DNA of 64,000 nt from Epiperipatus broadwayi (Eukaryota; Onychophora; Udeonychophora; Euonychophora; Peripatidae), in the NCBI GenBank assembly GCA_028023455.1, contig JAQFVV010006427.1:1116001-1180000 (forward strand). The letters run 5' to 3'. The notes under the pieces are model-generated. The model saw only the letters and a list, made by a program, of their open reading frames with translations, did not search any database and was not told where the DNA came from. The position numbers and the translations under genes are program-made. Below are positions 48,213-60,140 of this stretch, piece after piece. Positions within the stretch are counted from its first letter, which is position 1. Each line of letters starts with the position of its first letter.

Positions 48213-49128
48213 AATAAATCATTAAGTAAGTTACTTTTTTATTGAAAATGTTTGGCTTTTTTTTTATTTGAAAAAAAAAAATTTTTTTAAAGAAAAAAAG
48301 GTAAAAAAACCTGTAAACTAATTTTATTTTATTCTAACTCAAGTGAAGCTTATAACTAAATCCAAGAAAAGCATGTGCATCACTTACAACATATCGAAGT
48401 TTTAAGAATAATTTTTAAATTTGATATTAAAATATTTAAATTTTTTCTGTAAATTGTTCCATATGTAAGGAATTAGGTTATCTATCTAAAATATTGTAGT
48501 GCCCTATCACTTTGGTATTGATTTTTTAAAAATGTGCAAAATTTCAACAAATAATATTGAATTTAACTTTATTACATCTCAATTTTAAAATGTTATTATA
48601 ACCTTATACTGAAATGTAAAAAATCTCTATATCACCCTCTCACAGGCCTTACTTAAAACATATTAAAGTTTTAAAAATGAATTGTAAATTTGATACCAAA
48701 AAATTTAAAATTGTTTTGTCTATTGGTACAAATATCAGAAACTAGGTGATCTACCTAAGATATTATAGTCCCATATTTCTTTGCCTGGTATTGCTTTTTT
48801 AAATATAAAATTTGGTGAATAAAATTTAATGAACAGTCATATATTCTCAAACATTGTCAAAAATGGTTTTAGTTAATTGAGATCAATTAAAGCAATATAT
48901 AAATCATATCTCTGTTCATAATTTTTTCTTACATCTGCTTGGCTTTAAAAACTATATTTATGGCCCTCTTTTATTCTTTTAAAATCAAAATAATTTATTG
49001 TATAATATTCTTAAAAATTATTATAGAGTGAATAATAGTTGTATCTGATCATGAATAATGCAGTGCTTAACAAATTATTTATTTTTATAAATTGAAATAA
49101 TAAATGTAATTTTAATGGTAGTGCCACA
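48213..49128. other. AT-rich stretch with faint internal duplication
   Basis: 48400-48500 and 48650-48760 share phrases such as acatatcgaagttttaagaat/acatattaaagttttaaaaat and ggttatctatctaaaatatt/aggtgatctacctaagatatt about 240 bp apart. This is an old tandem or dispersed duplication. No frame recognised. Confidence 0.5.
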
Positions 49129-49131
49129 ACA

Positions 49132-49175
<44 letters not shown>
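49129..49175. repeat. (TG)n(TA)n microsatellite
   Basis: A short GT run passes into an uninterrupted TA run of about 35 bp. Confidence 0.9.
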
Positions 49176-49178
<3 letters not shown>

Positions 49179-49889
49179 TTTGAAATACAAGTATATATAT
49201 ATATTAAACTGCCCACCTTCTTTGTTTTATAATAATAACAATAGAAATATATTTTTATTCTTCCCTCATTAACAAACTATCCTATCTCTGAAGGTTTCTT
49301 GTCCCTCAGGTAAAGTGAGCAATATCATTGGCAGCAAGCTACCAATAATATAAAAACTAAACTAAAACACTGGCAAACAAACACTTTATTTATTTTAAGG
49401 TAATCTCTTTAGGTGCCAGTTAATCACAGAGTAATTAACATGTTTGATCCACCAGCAATGAATCTAGTACCTGAAATCCCAGCTAGCTCATTGAGTTGTA
49501 GCTGTCTTAAAATCTCTGCCTACTCTAAAATTCTATTTCTTAATAATAATAAAGATTTACTGTACGATAACACTTTGGTATCATTCAAAAAAAAATCTTT
49601 ATTTTAAAAAAAATATTCCCTACTCTTTTAGTTTTAACTTAATCACTTCTTAATAACAATTAAATTTATTCAATTCCCACTTTATTAAACATATTATCTC
49701 ATCATAAATGTGTATCTTTGTCTATCAACATAAATATTTCAATGACAGATTAAATCTCACTTTTTTAAAAATAATCACTTTGTCTTATAATACAAACATG
49801 CACCATCTTTTCATTTGAATAAATATTTTAGTACATTATAAAATAACTAAAAAAAATACAGAACATATTGAATTAAAATTCACACATAC

Positions 49890-50347
49890 ACTCTACTTTT
49901 ATGAACCTTTATTCTTTCATTTAAACTCAAACTACTCTGACCTATGTAAACCTTCTTACAAAATAAACAAGGAATAAAATATACTACACCAGGAATAGTC
50001 TTTCTATCAAAAACTTCTTTTGTATTATTTAATAAATTATTCAATGTACACCTCTTTTCCAAGCAATTTTCTTATTTCCAAACAATTTACTATTTCTACA
50101 CACAATTTTATAAGAAGACAATTTAAATGGCAAAGAAATAAAATCTTTTTTTTTTTAACCTTTATATTCTTACAAATATTACTATTAAATAAAATACTTT
50201 TAACAAATTTATCAGAGTATCCAACACTCAAGTAATCTTTATAAAATTGATATTTCTGAAACAAAGCTACCCCACTAGAATTATTTAATTTAATATTCCT
50301 ATGACAATAATTCCTTAAAGCAGCTACTTTATGAGATACAGACTGAT
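49890..50347 (-). pseudogene. Penelope-like element fragment, inverted left copy
   Basis: Minus-strand frames (50264-50037, then 50062-49880 in another frame) encode the same protein segment as the right-hand copy. The order is the post-catalytic reverse-transcriptase region and thumb (FQKYQFYKDYLSV), then TLNNLLNNTKEVF, then the GIY-YIG start (GVVYFIPC, CKKVYIG, NERIKVH). A frame shift occurs near a T run at 50148-50157. Similarity to the right copy ends at gtagagt (49890), so the copy lacks the endonuclease C terminus and the 3' tail. The arm is about 458 bp. Its inner end joins the right copy at a short shared gactgat. Confidence 0.85.
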
Positions 50348-51240
50348 TGTTTATTTGTAGTTGAGAATGATAAATTGAAGGAATTTGTAAATGAGTTTAA
50401 TTGTTTTGATCCTTCTATAGAAGGGGGGGTTAGATTTTGGTAAGTTAATTTTTTAGATCTTTTGGTGATTAGAAATGTAGAAACTAATTGTTTATTGCGC
50501 AGTCATTTAATTAAAAGTAAAGAATTAAGATCTATAATTAAACCTGATAGCTATCAGTCTGTATCTCATAAAGTATGTGCTTTAAGGAATTATTGTCATA
50601 GGAATATTAACTTAAATAATTCTAGTGGGGTAGCTTTGTTTCAGAAATATCAATTTTATAAAGATTACTTGAGTGTTAGATACTCTGATAAATTTGTTAA
50701 AAGTATTTTATTTAATAGTAATATTTGTAAGGATGTAAAGGTTAAAGAAAAATATGATTTTATTTCTTTGCCATTTAAATTGTCTTCTCATAAAATTGTG
50801 TGTAGAAATAGTAAATTGTTTGGAAATAAGAAAATTGCTTGGGAAAGGGGTGTTACATTGAATAATTTATTAAATAATACAAAAGAAGTTTTTGATAGAA
50901 AGACTATTCCTGGTGTAGTATATTTTATTCCTTGTTTATTTGTAAGAAGGTTTACATAGGTCAGAGTAGTTTGAGTTTAAATGAAAAAATAAAGGTTCAT
51001 AAAAGTAGAGTTAAAAATAGATATCTTAGTTCTGCTTTGTATGTCCATGAAAAAGATACAGGCCACACTATTGATTTTGATAAAGCTAAGGTTGTCTTCT
51101 TTGAGAGAAATGAAATCAAAAGAAGAATTAAAGAGTCTTTATTATTGAAAATTTATTATTCTGAAGCAATTAACTTATTTAAGAGTTCTTTTAATATTAA
51201 GGGTGGATGGGAAGTGAATGGATTTGTGGATAGTTTTTAA
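50342..51240 (+). pseudogene. Penelope-like element, 5'-truncated: end of RT plus GIY-YIG endonuclease
   Basis: The frame starts inside the reverse transcriptase, just after or at the catalytic Asp region (DCLFVVEND, 50345 onward). It passes an in-frame TAA at 50441-50443, then reads VNFLDLLVIRN (a conserved Penelope RT block) and the thumb/linker. The endonuclease begins at GVVYFIPC. A one-base deletion in a T run near 50940, seen by comparison with the left copy, breaks the frame. The rest (50932-51240) supplies KKVYIG, a His-containing helix, GHTIDF and a C-terminal GGWEVNGF. The endonuclease would nick DNA and the RT would copy element RNA. Two breaks make this copy dead. It is a different family from the 39-kb element: only about the motif residues are shared. 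Confidence 0.88.
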
Positions 51241-51401
51241 TATTATATATGTTGTGTAGTTTTTGGTAGTTCTTTACACTTGAGAAGTCTGCTTGTAGCA
51301 GTGAAACCTTAGGTTGTGTTTTAATATTATTTTTATGCTGGTCTGATTTAATTTTGGATTTGGGGTAGTTTTGATATATATATATGTGTGTGTGTGTGTG
51401 T
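51241..51401 (+). mobile_element. 3' tail of the Penelope-like copy, ending in a (TA)(TG) microsatellite
   Basis: After the stop codon lies gagaagtctgcttgtagcag, then gtgaaacc. This resembles the short conserved 3' motif often seen downstream of the endonuclease in Penelope-like elements. The tail ends in a TA run and a TG run at about 51376-51401. Confidence 0.6.
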
Positions 51402-51854
51402 AATAAAAAAACCAAAATTTATCTAATTTAATAGTTTATTAAACCATTTGAACTATAGTTTTCTATTATTTCTTTTATCATGCTTATCAGAAATAATAGT
51501 TTAAATGTCTAATAATCATCATAATGGAAAGGTTATAAAAAATTTTGTTTGAAAATTGTAAATATACATGCAAGGAATATGAAAAATTTTCTTGATTTGT
51601 TTCTTGCCCTTTACTTGTTGATGTGCATGCTTCAAACTTAGATGCAAAAAATGTAAACAAAGACATCATTTACTCTTTATTGGATAATATTTTTTCACTA
51701 ATAACAATAAAGTTTTTATTATATCATATAATAATATAGATATTGAATTATAATCTAAACAATTTAAAATTATGCTATTGGCTTTTTATCCTTGAGTGGC
51801 CTATTATTATTAAACTTTGTTGACACCAAGATTGATTAACATCACATGATCACC
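51402..51854. other. AT-rich spacer
   Basis: Nothing recognised. A short minus-strand frame at 51487-51669 has no motif. Confidence 0.5.
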
Positions 51855-52660
51855 AAAAACTGTTATTAGAAGTAGAAAATGCTCCACACAGCAATGTCAC
51901 CCAGTATAAGCCTTAGTAACCAATGGATGCAAGAAAGTTTGTGCATAAAATCCCCACCTAGTGCCTACCCATCCAATATCTCCAATCTAGTTTTACAGCA
52001 AGGAGCTTTGGATCTGAGAGCAGTGCATCTAGATTTAAGGATCTAATGCAATCTTTCATCTTTTATCTATTTAGTTAACTATAAAGCTAGGAGCTTAGAA
52101 TGAACACACATTAGTGTTTTCAATCCAAGCTCATTTACCTGTATAATCATATAGATCTGAACCCAATTTAGAATCTCTAGATTTTGGTGTTCTTGGCTTA
52201 ATAAAAAACCAGAGTCACCATTATCCCATAGACAGAAATGGTATAAAAGCACCAAAACATCATGATTACCATTTCCTATGCTTACACAAACTATTATTAG
52301 CATTAACAAACCACCAAAATATATACATTCTAAACTGGGTTCAGATCTATATAATTATTTAGGCAAATAAACTTGGATGGAAAATATTAATATGTTTTTA
52401 TTTTGAGCTCCCAGCTTTATAATTAACTAAATAGATAAAAGATGGCTGCTGGGGGGTTGCATTAGGTTCTTAGATTTAATTACAGAACTCTCAGATCCAA
52501 AGCTCCTCACTAATAAAAGCTACAAGCTACAAACTAGTCTAGGGATATTGCATAAGTAGGCACTAGATAATGATTTTATACACAAATCTTCCTGCATTCA
52601 TTGATTACTAAGGCTTACACATAGTGGCACTACTGTATGAAAAGTTTGATACTGCCAATA
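51855..52660. mobile_element. About 800-bp foldback element
   Basis: The left arm (51855-52215) and right arm (about 52310-52660) are reverse complements at roughly 75-80 percent by eye. Anchors include taagccttagtaaccaatg with cattgattactaaggctta, ggagctttggatctgagag with ctctcagatccaaagctcc, tcttttatctatttagttaa with its inverse, and atagatctgaacccaattta with aaactgggttcagatctat. A minus-strand frame (52079-52309) crosses the centre and has no motif. Short inverted ends and lack of coding sequence suggest a non-autonomous DNA element. Confidence 0.75.
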
Positions 52661-53965
52661 AGATTGACTAATATAAACACTTTTCTTAGATTTAAATGCT
52701 TCTACAGATAAAGCAATAACATCTTATTGATTATACACTTAAATATTAAAAGTTTTTTTAAAAAAATGAAATACACAAACTTTTTATGAATACATTTTGC
52801 TAGTCAGATTATATCTTAATGTATTCCAAGTTAGAGTGGTAATTGCATTTAGTAATAAATACTAATCTTCATAGTGGTAAGAAATGTGATTACCTTTGCC
52901 CAGACATTAAGTTGAACTGCTATCCATCACTAACTTCTACCATCTATTTACTACTATATTGCTGATTTGAACTTTCTAAGATTTCTATATTATGGATGCA
53001 TGACCTAAGGGATCAAGGCAGCATGTAACATGTAAAAAATCTTTACTAAAAGATTTATGCTTATTAAACTGTTAGATTTGCTCTAAATTGAATTGACTTT
53101 TCATTTTAATTTTGATTGTACATTTTGAGTTATGTGATGTGGTGAAAATGAGCCCAGAAAAGAAATGCAGCAATTAGAATTTGATAAAACTTTTAAAACA
53201 ATAATTTTAATAATATTCATTACAAATGATTATAATAAACATTACCATTAACATCTAATTTAAAATAACTTATAATAAAATGATACACATATATTATAAT
53301 AACAATAACAGAAAATTAATTTTCGGAGTATTATTATTAAACAAAACTAACAATTTTCCATTATATGTTGAGATATTTATCCCTATGTATGTGAACTACA
53401 TATCACACATTCAGTTTATTAAACAATAATTTTTTTTCCATTCATGGTTCGTTAGTTCAACCTCTACATAATAGTAGTACTTGATGATTAAGTAACAATA
53501 CAAAAAAATAAGTGAGAACATAGGGTCATAATTCTGGAGGTTGGTAAGCAAACAAAATTAATACTTTTATCTTTTACATAAGAACAAAATCATTGTTTTT
53601 AGTTTATCCATTCGCACATGTAAATACAACCTGCTCTCTGGATTGTGTATATGTCATTTTAAATACCCTTTCATACTAAAATATTGAGCATATTTGTTTA
53701 TTTAAATGATTAATAATCTTTAATCTTAACCTAATTATTAAATAACTATTAATATAACAACACTTGAATTAATTCCTTATTAAATGATTTAGTCCCCCCC
53801 CCTATTATACTAACAAATCATAGATTAAAAATATAAATACCAACATTAGAAAGAAGTTCTCTTTTAAACTCTCAGCTAAAAGTATAATAACAACTTTAAG
53901 TTTTTTTAGCATTCTGGTTGTTCCACATAAACTTATTATAATTTTTATTTTTCTTCTCTCTTTGT
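52661..53965. other. AT-rich stretch, nothing recognised
   Basis: Contains a poly(C) run near 53794-53803 and no recognised gene. The left arm of the giant inverted repeat may begin somewhere in here. Its outer limit cannot be set because the partner lies beyond the window end. Confidence 0.5.
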
Positions 53966-56900
53966 ACATTCTACTTATCCTAAGATTTGTGAGGTATTTA
54001 AGTTATAGCAGCAATAATCCTTCCTTTTTTTTTCTTTGTTTAGTAATGCGAAAAAATTTGTTTATGGCTTGCTTTATTTATTCTAGATGACATATATTTC
54101 TATCTATATTATATGGCACTCTTAGGATTTGAATTAAAATATATGTGTCATGCAACATTTTTCAGCTAAAACTTTATAGCAACTAACATTCCAGCTGGTA
54201 TTTCTCAAAGTAAATACTCTCTAATTTATTGTAATTAGGATTTTATATATAGCTGGAATAATACTGAACACTTTTCAGTTATTACTGATTTAGTTCTATT
54301 GATTCTTAAATCTATATACTTAACTTTTTCCCCGAGATTTACAGTTCTTTTATTTATCCTTACTGAATATTGACAGTATTTATTTATTTCCTTTGATTTT
54401 TTACTGCAATTCATTTTACCCACAGCACAGTTATTGTTCTTTTTCAGTGAGTATATTTGTTGATCATTCATCTCCGATGATTTCTTCAATATTTATTAAT
54501 TTTCAAGAGATTATTGGGAATTATTGATTATTGATCTGCCCAGTAGAAAAACGATTAATTTATTCCATTATTTTAACAACAAAGCTTATAATTATCCAAT
54601 ATATCGATACAGTTACAATTCATTACTTTTCTGCTTGCAATTTAATTTTTAATCCAACTTTTTTTTTAAAAAAATCCTATTTATTTATTTTACGATCCAG
54701 CCAAAAAAAAAAAAAATAAAAAATCTTTTTTTTTCTCTAGTTCGATAGTACCTAATTGTTTGACACTTTTTGATTGGCTAATATTTCCCACCTTTTTCTG
54801 TTTATAACAACATAGATTTACCTTCCAAGTTTTTTCGTTTATTATTTTAAAATGACCGGTTTTTCGTTTTTAAAAAATATTGAAATACAATATTTTTAGA
54901 AATTAAATAAAGTTAGAATTTACTGTTTTAATTTTAAATCAGTATTTTGTAAAATTAAACCTTATTTATTTACTTTTAAATATAGCAAGATTTGAAGATA
55001 AATAATTTCTATTTTTAAAATCAAATGTGCACAAACAATAATTATTAGTCTCTATTACGCATTATGTTTACAAAATTACAATTTAAACTTCACTGGTTTA
55101 AAATACTAAATAATATTAATTGTTCATCCATCTGCATATATATGACTCTGTAGGTTATTATCTATATGTATTTTGAGTTAAGATCATTTATAAATTTCCA
55201 TTAGCTAAACCCAAGTTTAAATCCTATGATCTAATATGTCATTATTGTCTTCTTTTAATAAGTAAATATTATTGGATTTGTAAAATTTAAAATTATACAC
55301 CAAAATTTTATTTTAGAATAGACTGGGCTTATAAAAAGTGCACAACATATATATAATAAAACAATTATTTTTATTAAACTTTTCTACTATTTTACATCCA
55401 TATTGTAAATAACATCACAATTATTTCTCTCACTTAAATTATTAATTCACAAGTGTAAATTGAAGTTTGATGGAGAAAAGTTCAACTCTATTAAATATTT
55501 TGATGGCATAATTATAAAAAAGAATGAAAAAGATATGGCACTTATTAAGAAAATTAAAAAAAAAACAATAAAGAAATTTTTTTTTTTAAATTATTCATCA
55601 CTATCAAAAAAATTCACAAAATAAAAGATGCATTGCAAAATGAGAAAATGTATAATGAGAATCCAGAAAGACATTATTAGGTGTACAAATATATCTTTAA
55701 AAACAAAGGTCACAATTGTTCAGTTAAAGATGAATAGTAAAATAGAAAAAAAGAAAATACTGAAACTGTAGAACAACAGAAATATCTAGTGATTAAAAAT
55801 TAAATACTAGATTGAAATGGTGTATTTTATTAATATTACAAATGATCTAATCTCTTAAAACTATTTAATATTCACAAAAGTTGAAATAAAAAAAGACAAG
55901 TAATAAGATGCATAGACACCAAATAGTTTATTTTTAAGAAATATTTATGTGATGATTAGTAGTCAATAACAATCTCACAATATTTAATTAATAGCAATTT
56001 CATAGTTATTTTACTGAAAAATTGAGTTTATAATATTTAAGCAACAAAGTGATATGTTGAGTCAGGATTTGACTCTCACACTTGTTGCGCTACTATTTTT
56101 AGTAAACTATAGAAGTTTTAAATTTAATAATAATAAATCAATCATTGACAATCTCTGATAATATTTTTTTAATCAAAGTTATATATAAATGATTTTAAAA
56201 TAATTTGCTGTTTTGTCTATTATGATTAGTTGGCAGTTATAAATTTATAAAGCTGGCCTGTATTCTAAGTAGTCAAATGATTTTGGAGGTCTTGAAGAAA
56301 GACTTTGCAAACTGGGTATCTGAGATGAAATCATTGCTCTGCAATATAATCATGGAAATTATTACAGATACAATTATGGATGTTTAGACTGAATGAATTT
56401 ACATCTACCTGAAAAATAGAAAGCATACTACCATAATAGTGACTGCATCTCTGCTAATGTGTTGGGACTATCAATGAATGATGTTGGGACAGTTTAATAC
56501 TATGTAAGAATGGGAAATATCTTTAAAAATAATTCTATGGTGTTATAAAAGAAACATTGACCTCAATAATCTGTTTTGTAGTTTGTTATGAAGATATAGC
56601 AAAAATAAAAATAATCAAGTTTCTACATAGGAGATAATACCGTTGTGATTAGAATATGTTAAAAAGTGAAAAAAATATATACATAAATTTTAATGAATAC
56701 CTATATATAAAATAATATATAAACTTTAATTTGTATAATAACAAATTTAAAAAAATTCAAAGTTATTTATTTAAAGTTGATAATAAGATTTAATTTAATT
56801 TAATAAAAATGTTTCATCTCTTCAAAAATTGAAATTATATATTCGAGCTCAATAGATATCATACAATATTTCAGGCAGTGAAGTTAATAATTCTAGAAAA

Positions 56901-57829
56901 AATATTTTTTAAACAAATTTTATTTGAAAATCTATGTGAATATATTGTAATATAATATAGTAATAATAGGGCATAAATTTTTTGACATCTTCATTTTTTT
57001 TAATACTTGGGGTGAAATATCTCATTGCTTTTGGAATCATGTTACTTTAACTGAAATATAGTTTCTTCAAGGTTTTAAAGAAAAAAATTGTATTAAAAAC
57101 AGTAACAATCTTTCGTTTTTCTTATTTAAAACTTATATAACATTATTTTTATATAAGTTTATATTTTTAACCTTGAACATAATTTAAATTAATTGCTTTG
57201 GCAACAATTTGTAAATATTCATTTCAGCTGTTATTTTTTGCTTTTTAATAAAGGCCTTCGCAATATCGCCCAGTTAGATATACTTCTGCATTAAACTGTT
57301 TTTTCTTGTTAAGACAAATAATGGTACATTTCTCACTACTTTACTTTCTATCATCATATGATTTTTCTGATTACTAATTAGATAATTAAGACCAAGTAAA
57401 CAAACTTTCTGATAATACTGACAGATTTTTACAGAGAAAATTATTTAATAAGAGCAACCTTTTTTCTAAATTTTTAAAAAAAATAAAAAGCTCTTGTATA
57501 TTATCTTTTACTTTTTAATAGTAATATATCTCAAGGTATGACTGCCTTTAAGATAATAACACTTTAGAAAATCAAAGGTGGCAATGGTGATTACATGAAT
57601 CAAAAAATTATTTTAAATATTATTAGTAAAGATTTTTCTTATGTTATTTTAAAGTAATTATAGAAACTTTATATATTGATTGGTACTACTCAAGACATAA
57701 TGTAAATTTTAAAAATTATCATTAGTATAACTCTCTCACTTAGATGACTCAAAGAAATGTAAAAGAAATTACAAAACAATCTTTATTTATAAAGCTACAA
57801 TTGATTTTTGCTATTCTAAAATATTAAAA
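53966..57829. repeat. Giant inverted repeat, left arm (at least 3.86 kb)
   Basis: Reverse complement of 60141-64000. Paired positions sum to about 117,966 at the outer end and 117,971 at the inner end, so only a few bases of indel separate the arms. Scattered substitutions exist: 54196 pairs with 63769 as a mismatch, ttagaattta against aaattctatc near 54915/63055 holds another, and homopolymer lengths differ near 54710 and 55570. Identity appears to be about 99 percent. Content is AT-rich with one notable frame (54235-54489, minus) and weak lysine-rich reading near 55460-55680. No TIR-transposon hallmark can be tested because the outer end is off-window. Confidence 0.93.
54235..54471 (-). CDS. 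Uncharacterised small frame in left arm, mirror of 63494-63730
   Basis: From the first ATG (54471) this is a 78-codon frame, and it is open a little upstream from a TTG. It begins MNDQQIYSLKKNNNC and is basic and Lys/Asn/Ser-rich, with Cys at a few positions but no recognisable zinc-binding spacing. An inverted CCAAT motif lies about 300 bp upstream (tgattgg at 54771-54777). It points outward, away from the spacer. I know no family for it. It could be a first exon, a retroelement remnant or chance. Preservation in the partner arm is expected from DNA identity alone. Confidence 0.25.
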   Translation of the reverse strand: MNDQQIYSLKKNNNCAVGKMNCSKKSKEINKYCQYSVRINKRTVNLGEKVKYIDLRINRTKSVITEKCSVLFQLYIKS

Positions 57830-58560
57830 TTTTCATCAAAGAAAATTCTGTTCTATAAAAGGCTATTTTAAGGTAATCAAGGCTAAATTATTATTTCAAA
57901 ATTTTGAACTTTTGATATCCCCCTATTCATGCAAGGACATCATTCATGGTGTTTTCATTTATTATAAATATTATGAATGATTTATTTAGAGCCAAGACAA
58001 TTTCAGCAAAAGTATTAATTATAAACCTCTAGTTGCACTGGTTCATCTTTTATGGCAATATTAATGATCTTCTCTAAAAATAACCTTATTTTATCTGAGA
58101 TAAACATTGCTTAGTGATATTTGACTAAATAGAAAAATACATTCTAATGTAGACAGCATAGTATAAGCATAAAATTATTTTATATCTACAATCACAAATT
58201 GATGAATAAATAATTGTTTCAGCAGTAGCCACTATATTTGGAAAACTATCAAAAAAACATAAATCAGTTAAGATCAAAATAAGTAGTGTCTATCAAGTCC
58301 TTGATCTTAGCATTGTGTATGGATTTGAAATGTAAATATCACAGTTAAGACAGATAAATTGTTAAGAAGTTTCATCTGAAGTTTTTGTAGTGATACGAAT
58401 ATCAAATAACATCCAAAAGCAATACAGAGATACTGAAGTGTGTCATAAATTTAATCTTACCATTAAGAATCTTTAATGATAATATTTTGCAATAAAATAT
58501 TAAAATATTTAATTACTTTTAAAATATAAAATAATTATTACATTGTAAACTATTATTATT

Positions 58561-58607
<47 letters not shown>

Positions 58608-60140
58608 GAAGAAGAAGAATTAAGAATTAGGACAAGACTAACAAACAAATATTCTTAATTGACATTTTATCTGAAAATTTTTTGAAAAAGCGGTATTAAA
58701 AATAAATTGAATACAAAAATTCTCATGCAAAAAGAGTAAACTTTTGAATTACGACTAATTACTGCTCATACTAACACATTATTTTGGTGAAATATTAATA
58801 TAAATAAGCTATAAGAAAAGCTAAGTTTTACACACTAAATTGTTCTTAAATTTTCTATAAAATAACATTATTACTATAAATTTCATCATATATGTATGAG
58901 TTTGAATTTGACCAGTCATTTTAATATTTAATCTTAATATATTTTTAGTTGAGAGTAAATTATTTTATTATAACAATTATACTATGTAATAAAATAGTGG
59001 GACAATACTAATGAGTTTATTAAAAATATTAACTAGCATTAATATAAAACACTTTAATTAATCAATTACTTTTAAGGAGTTATGATGATTAAAGCCAACA
59101 TGTTTGAAAAACCCTGAGAAATTAATGTTAAATTATTACAGTTATTTTTACTATGATGAAATATATAGATATCCATCATATTGATTACAAATCAACTATA
59201 CTATGAAAATGAATAACACCCTAAATTCTGATTTTTTTCTTCATATCTAGATTGCAGATATGAAAATAAAAAATGAAAAACTTAAAATAAAATTGGCATA
59301 TAAGAACAATATTATTTAACAAGCAATAACTTCTGTCAATATTATTTTTATAAAAAAAAGAATATTGTGTCTACAGTTTAAAAATAAAGTGACTATCAAT
59401 TATCTTCTGCCAAAAACATGATATTTTCCTCTTTTTCTTTTCTTCTATCACACAATATTTAGGAAAGAGTTTAGATTATTTGACTTTTGCATTTTACTTT
59501 TAAGGGTATTCTTAGAAATATACACTCAAAAAGAAAAATAACAGACAAAATTTGAATTATAATGATATATTATACTCTATTTTTATGTCCCAATTAAAAC
59601 TTAATGCTATATGTTTTATATTAAATGAAAAGTTAGATATTTTTTAATAATTACATATAAATAATTTCTAATGTATAGCAAACTTATTAATAATGCATCT
59701 AATATTGTTTAACATAATGTTATGATATAATTAATTATTTTTAATAGCCTTAATATGTATTACTTTAAATTATTAAATTTATATTTCAGGGTTTTGATTT
59801 GTTTTAATTATTTGTTATTATTGTTTGTTTTAATTCTATGTCAGGTGATTCATTAATATTAAATAGATTAGTCACATTTGAAAAGGGCACCAAAGCAGGT
59901 GCTGAAAAAAGCTTTTTAATGTATAAAATTATTATTTGATTATATAGTTGTTACAAAGAATTATTATTATTTTTTGATTAATATTTTGTGGAAAAGCATC
60001 ATAAGGATTTTTATTCCTTTCCAATTTTGATAACACATCACAAAAATTTTAACTATCTAATAGTATCAAGTTTAAAAACGTTTTCTTTACTTGAACTTAA
60101 TTATGTAAATTATTTTAATAAATATTTTATGAACTGTAGA
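57830..60140. other. Spacer between the giant arms
   Basis: About 2.3 kb, AT-rich, with no recognised frame, TIR or RNA gene apart from the trinucleotide array. It is unique within the window. Confidence 0.6.
58561..58619. repeat. (ATG)n(GAA)n trinucleotide microsatellite
   Basis: About 15 ATG/GAT units followed directly by 5 GAA units, inside the spacer of the giant inverted repeat and close to its centre (about 58,983). Confidence 0.95.
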
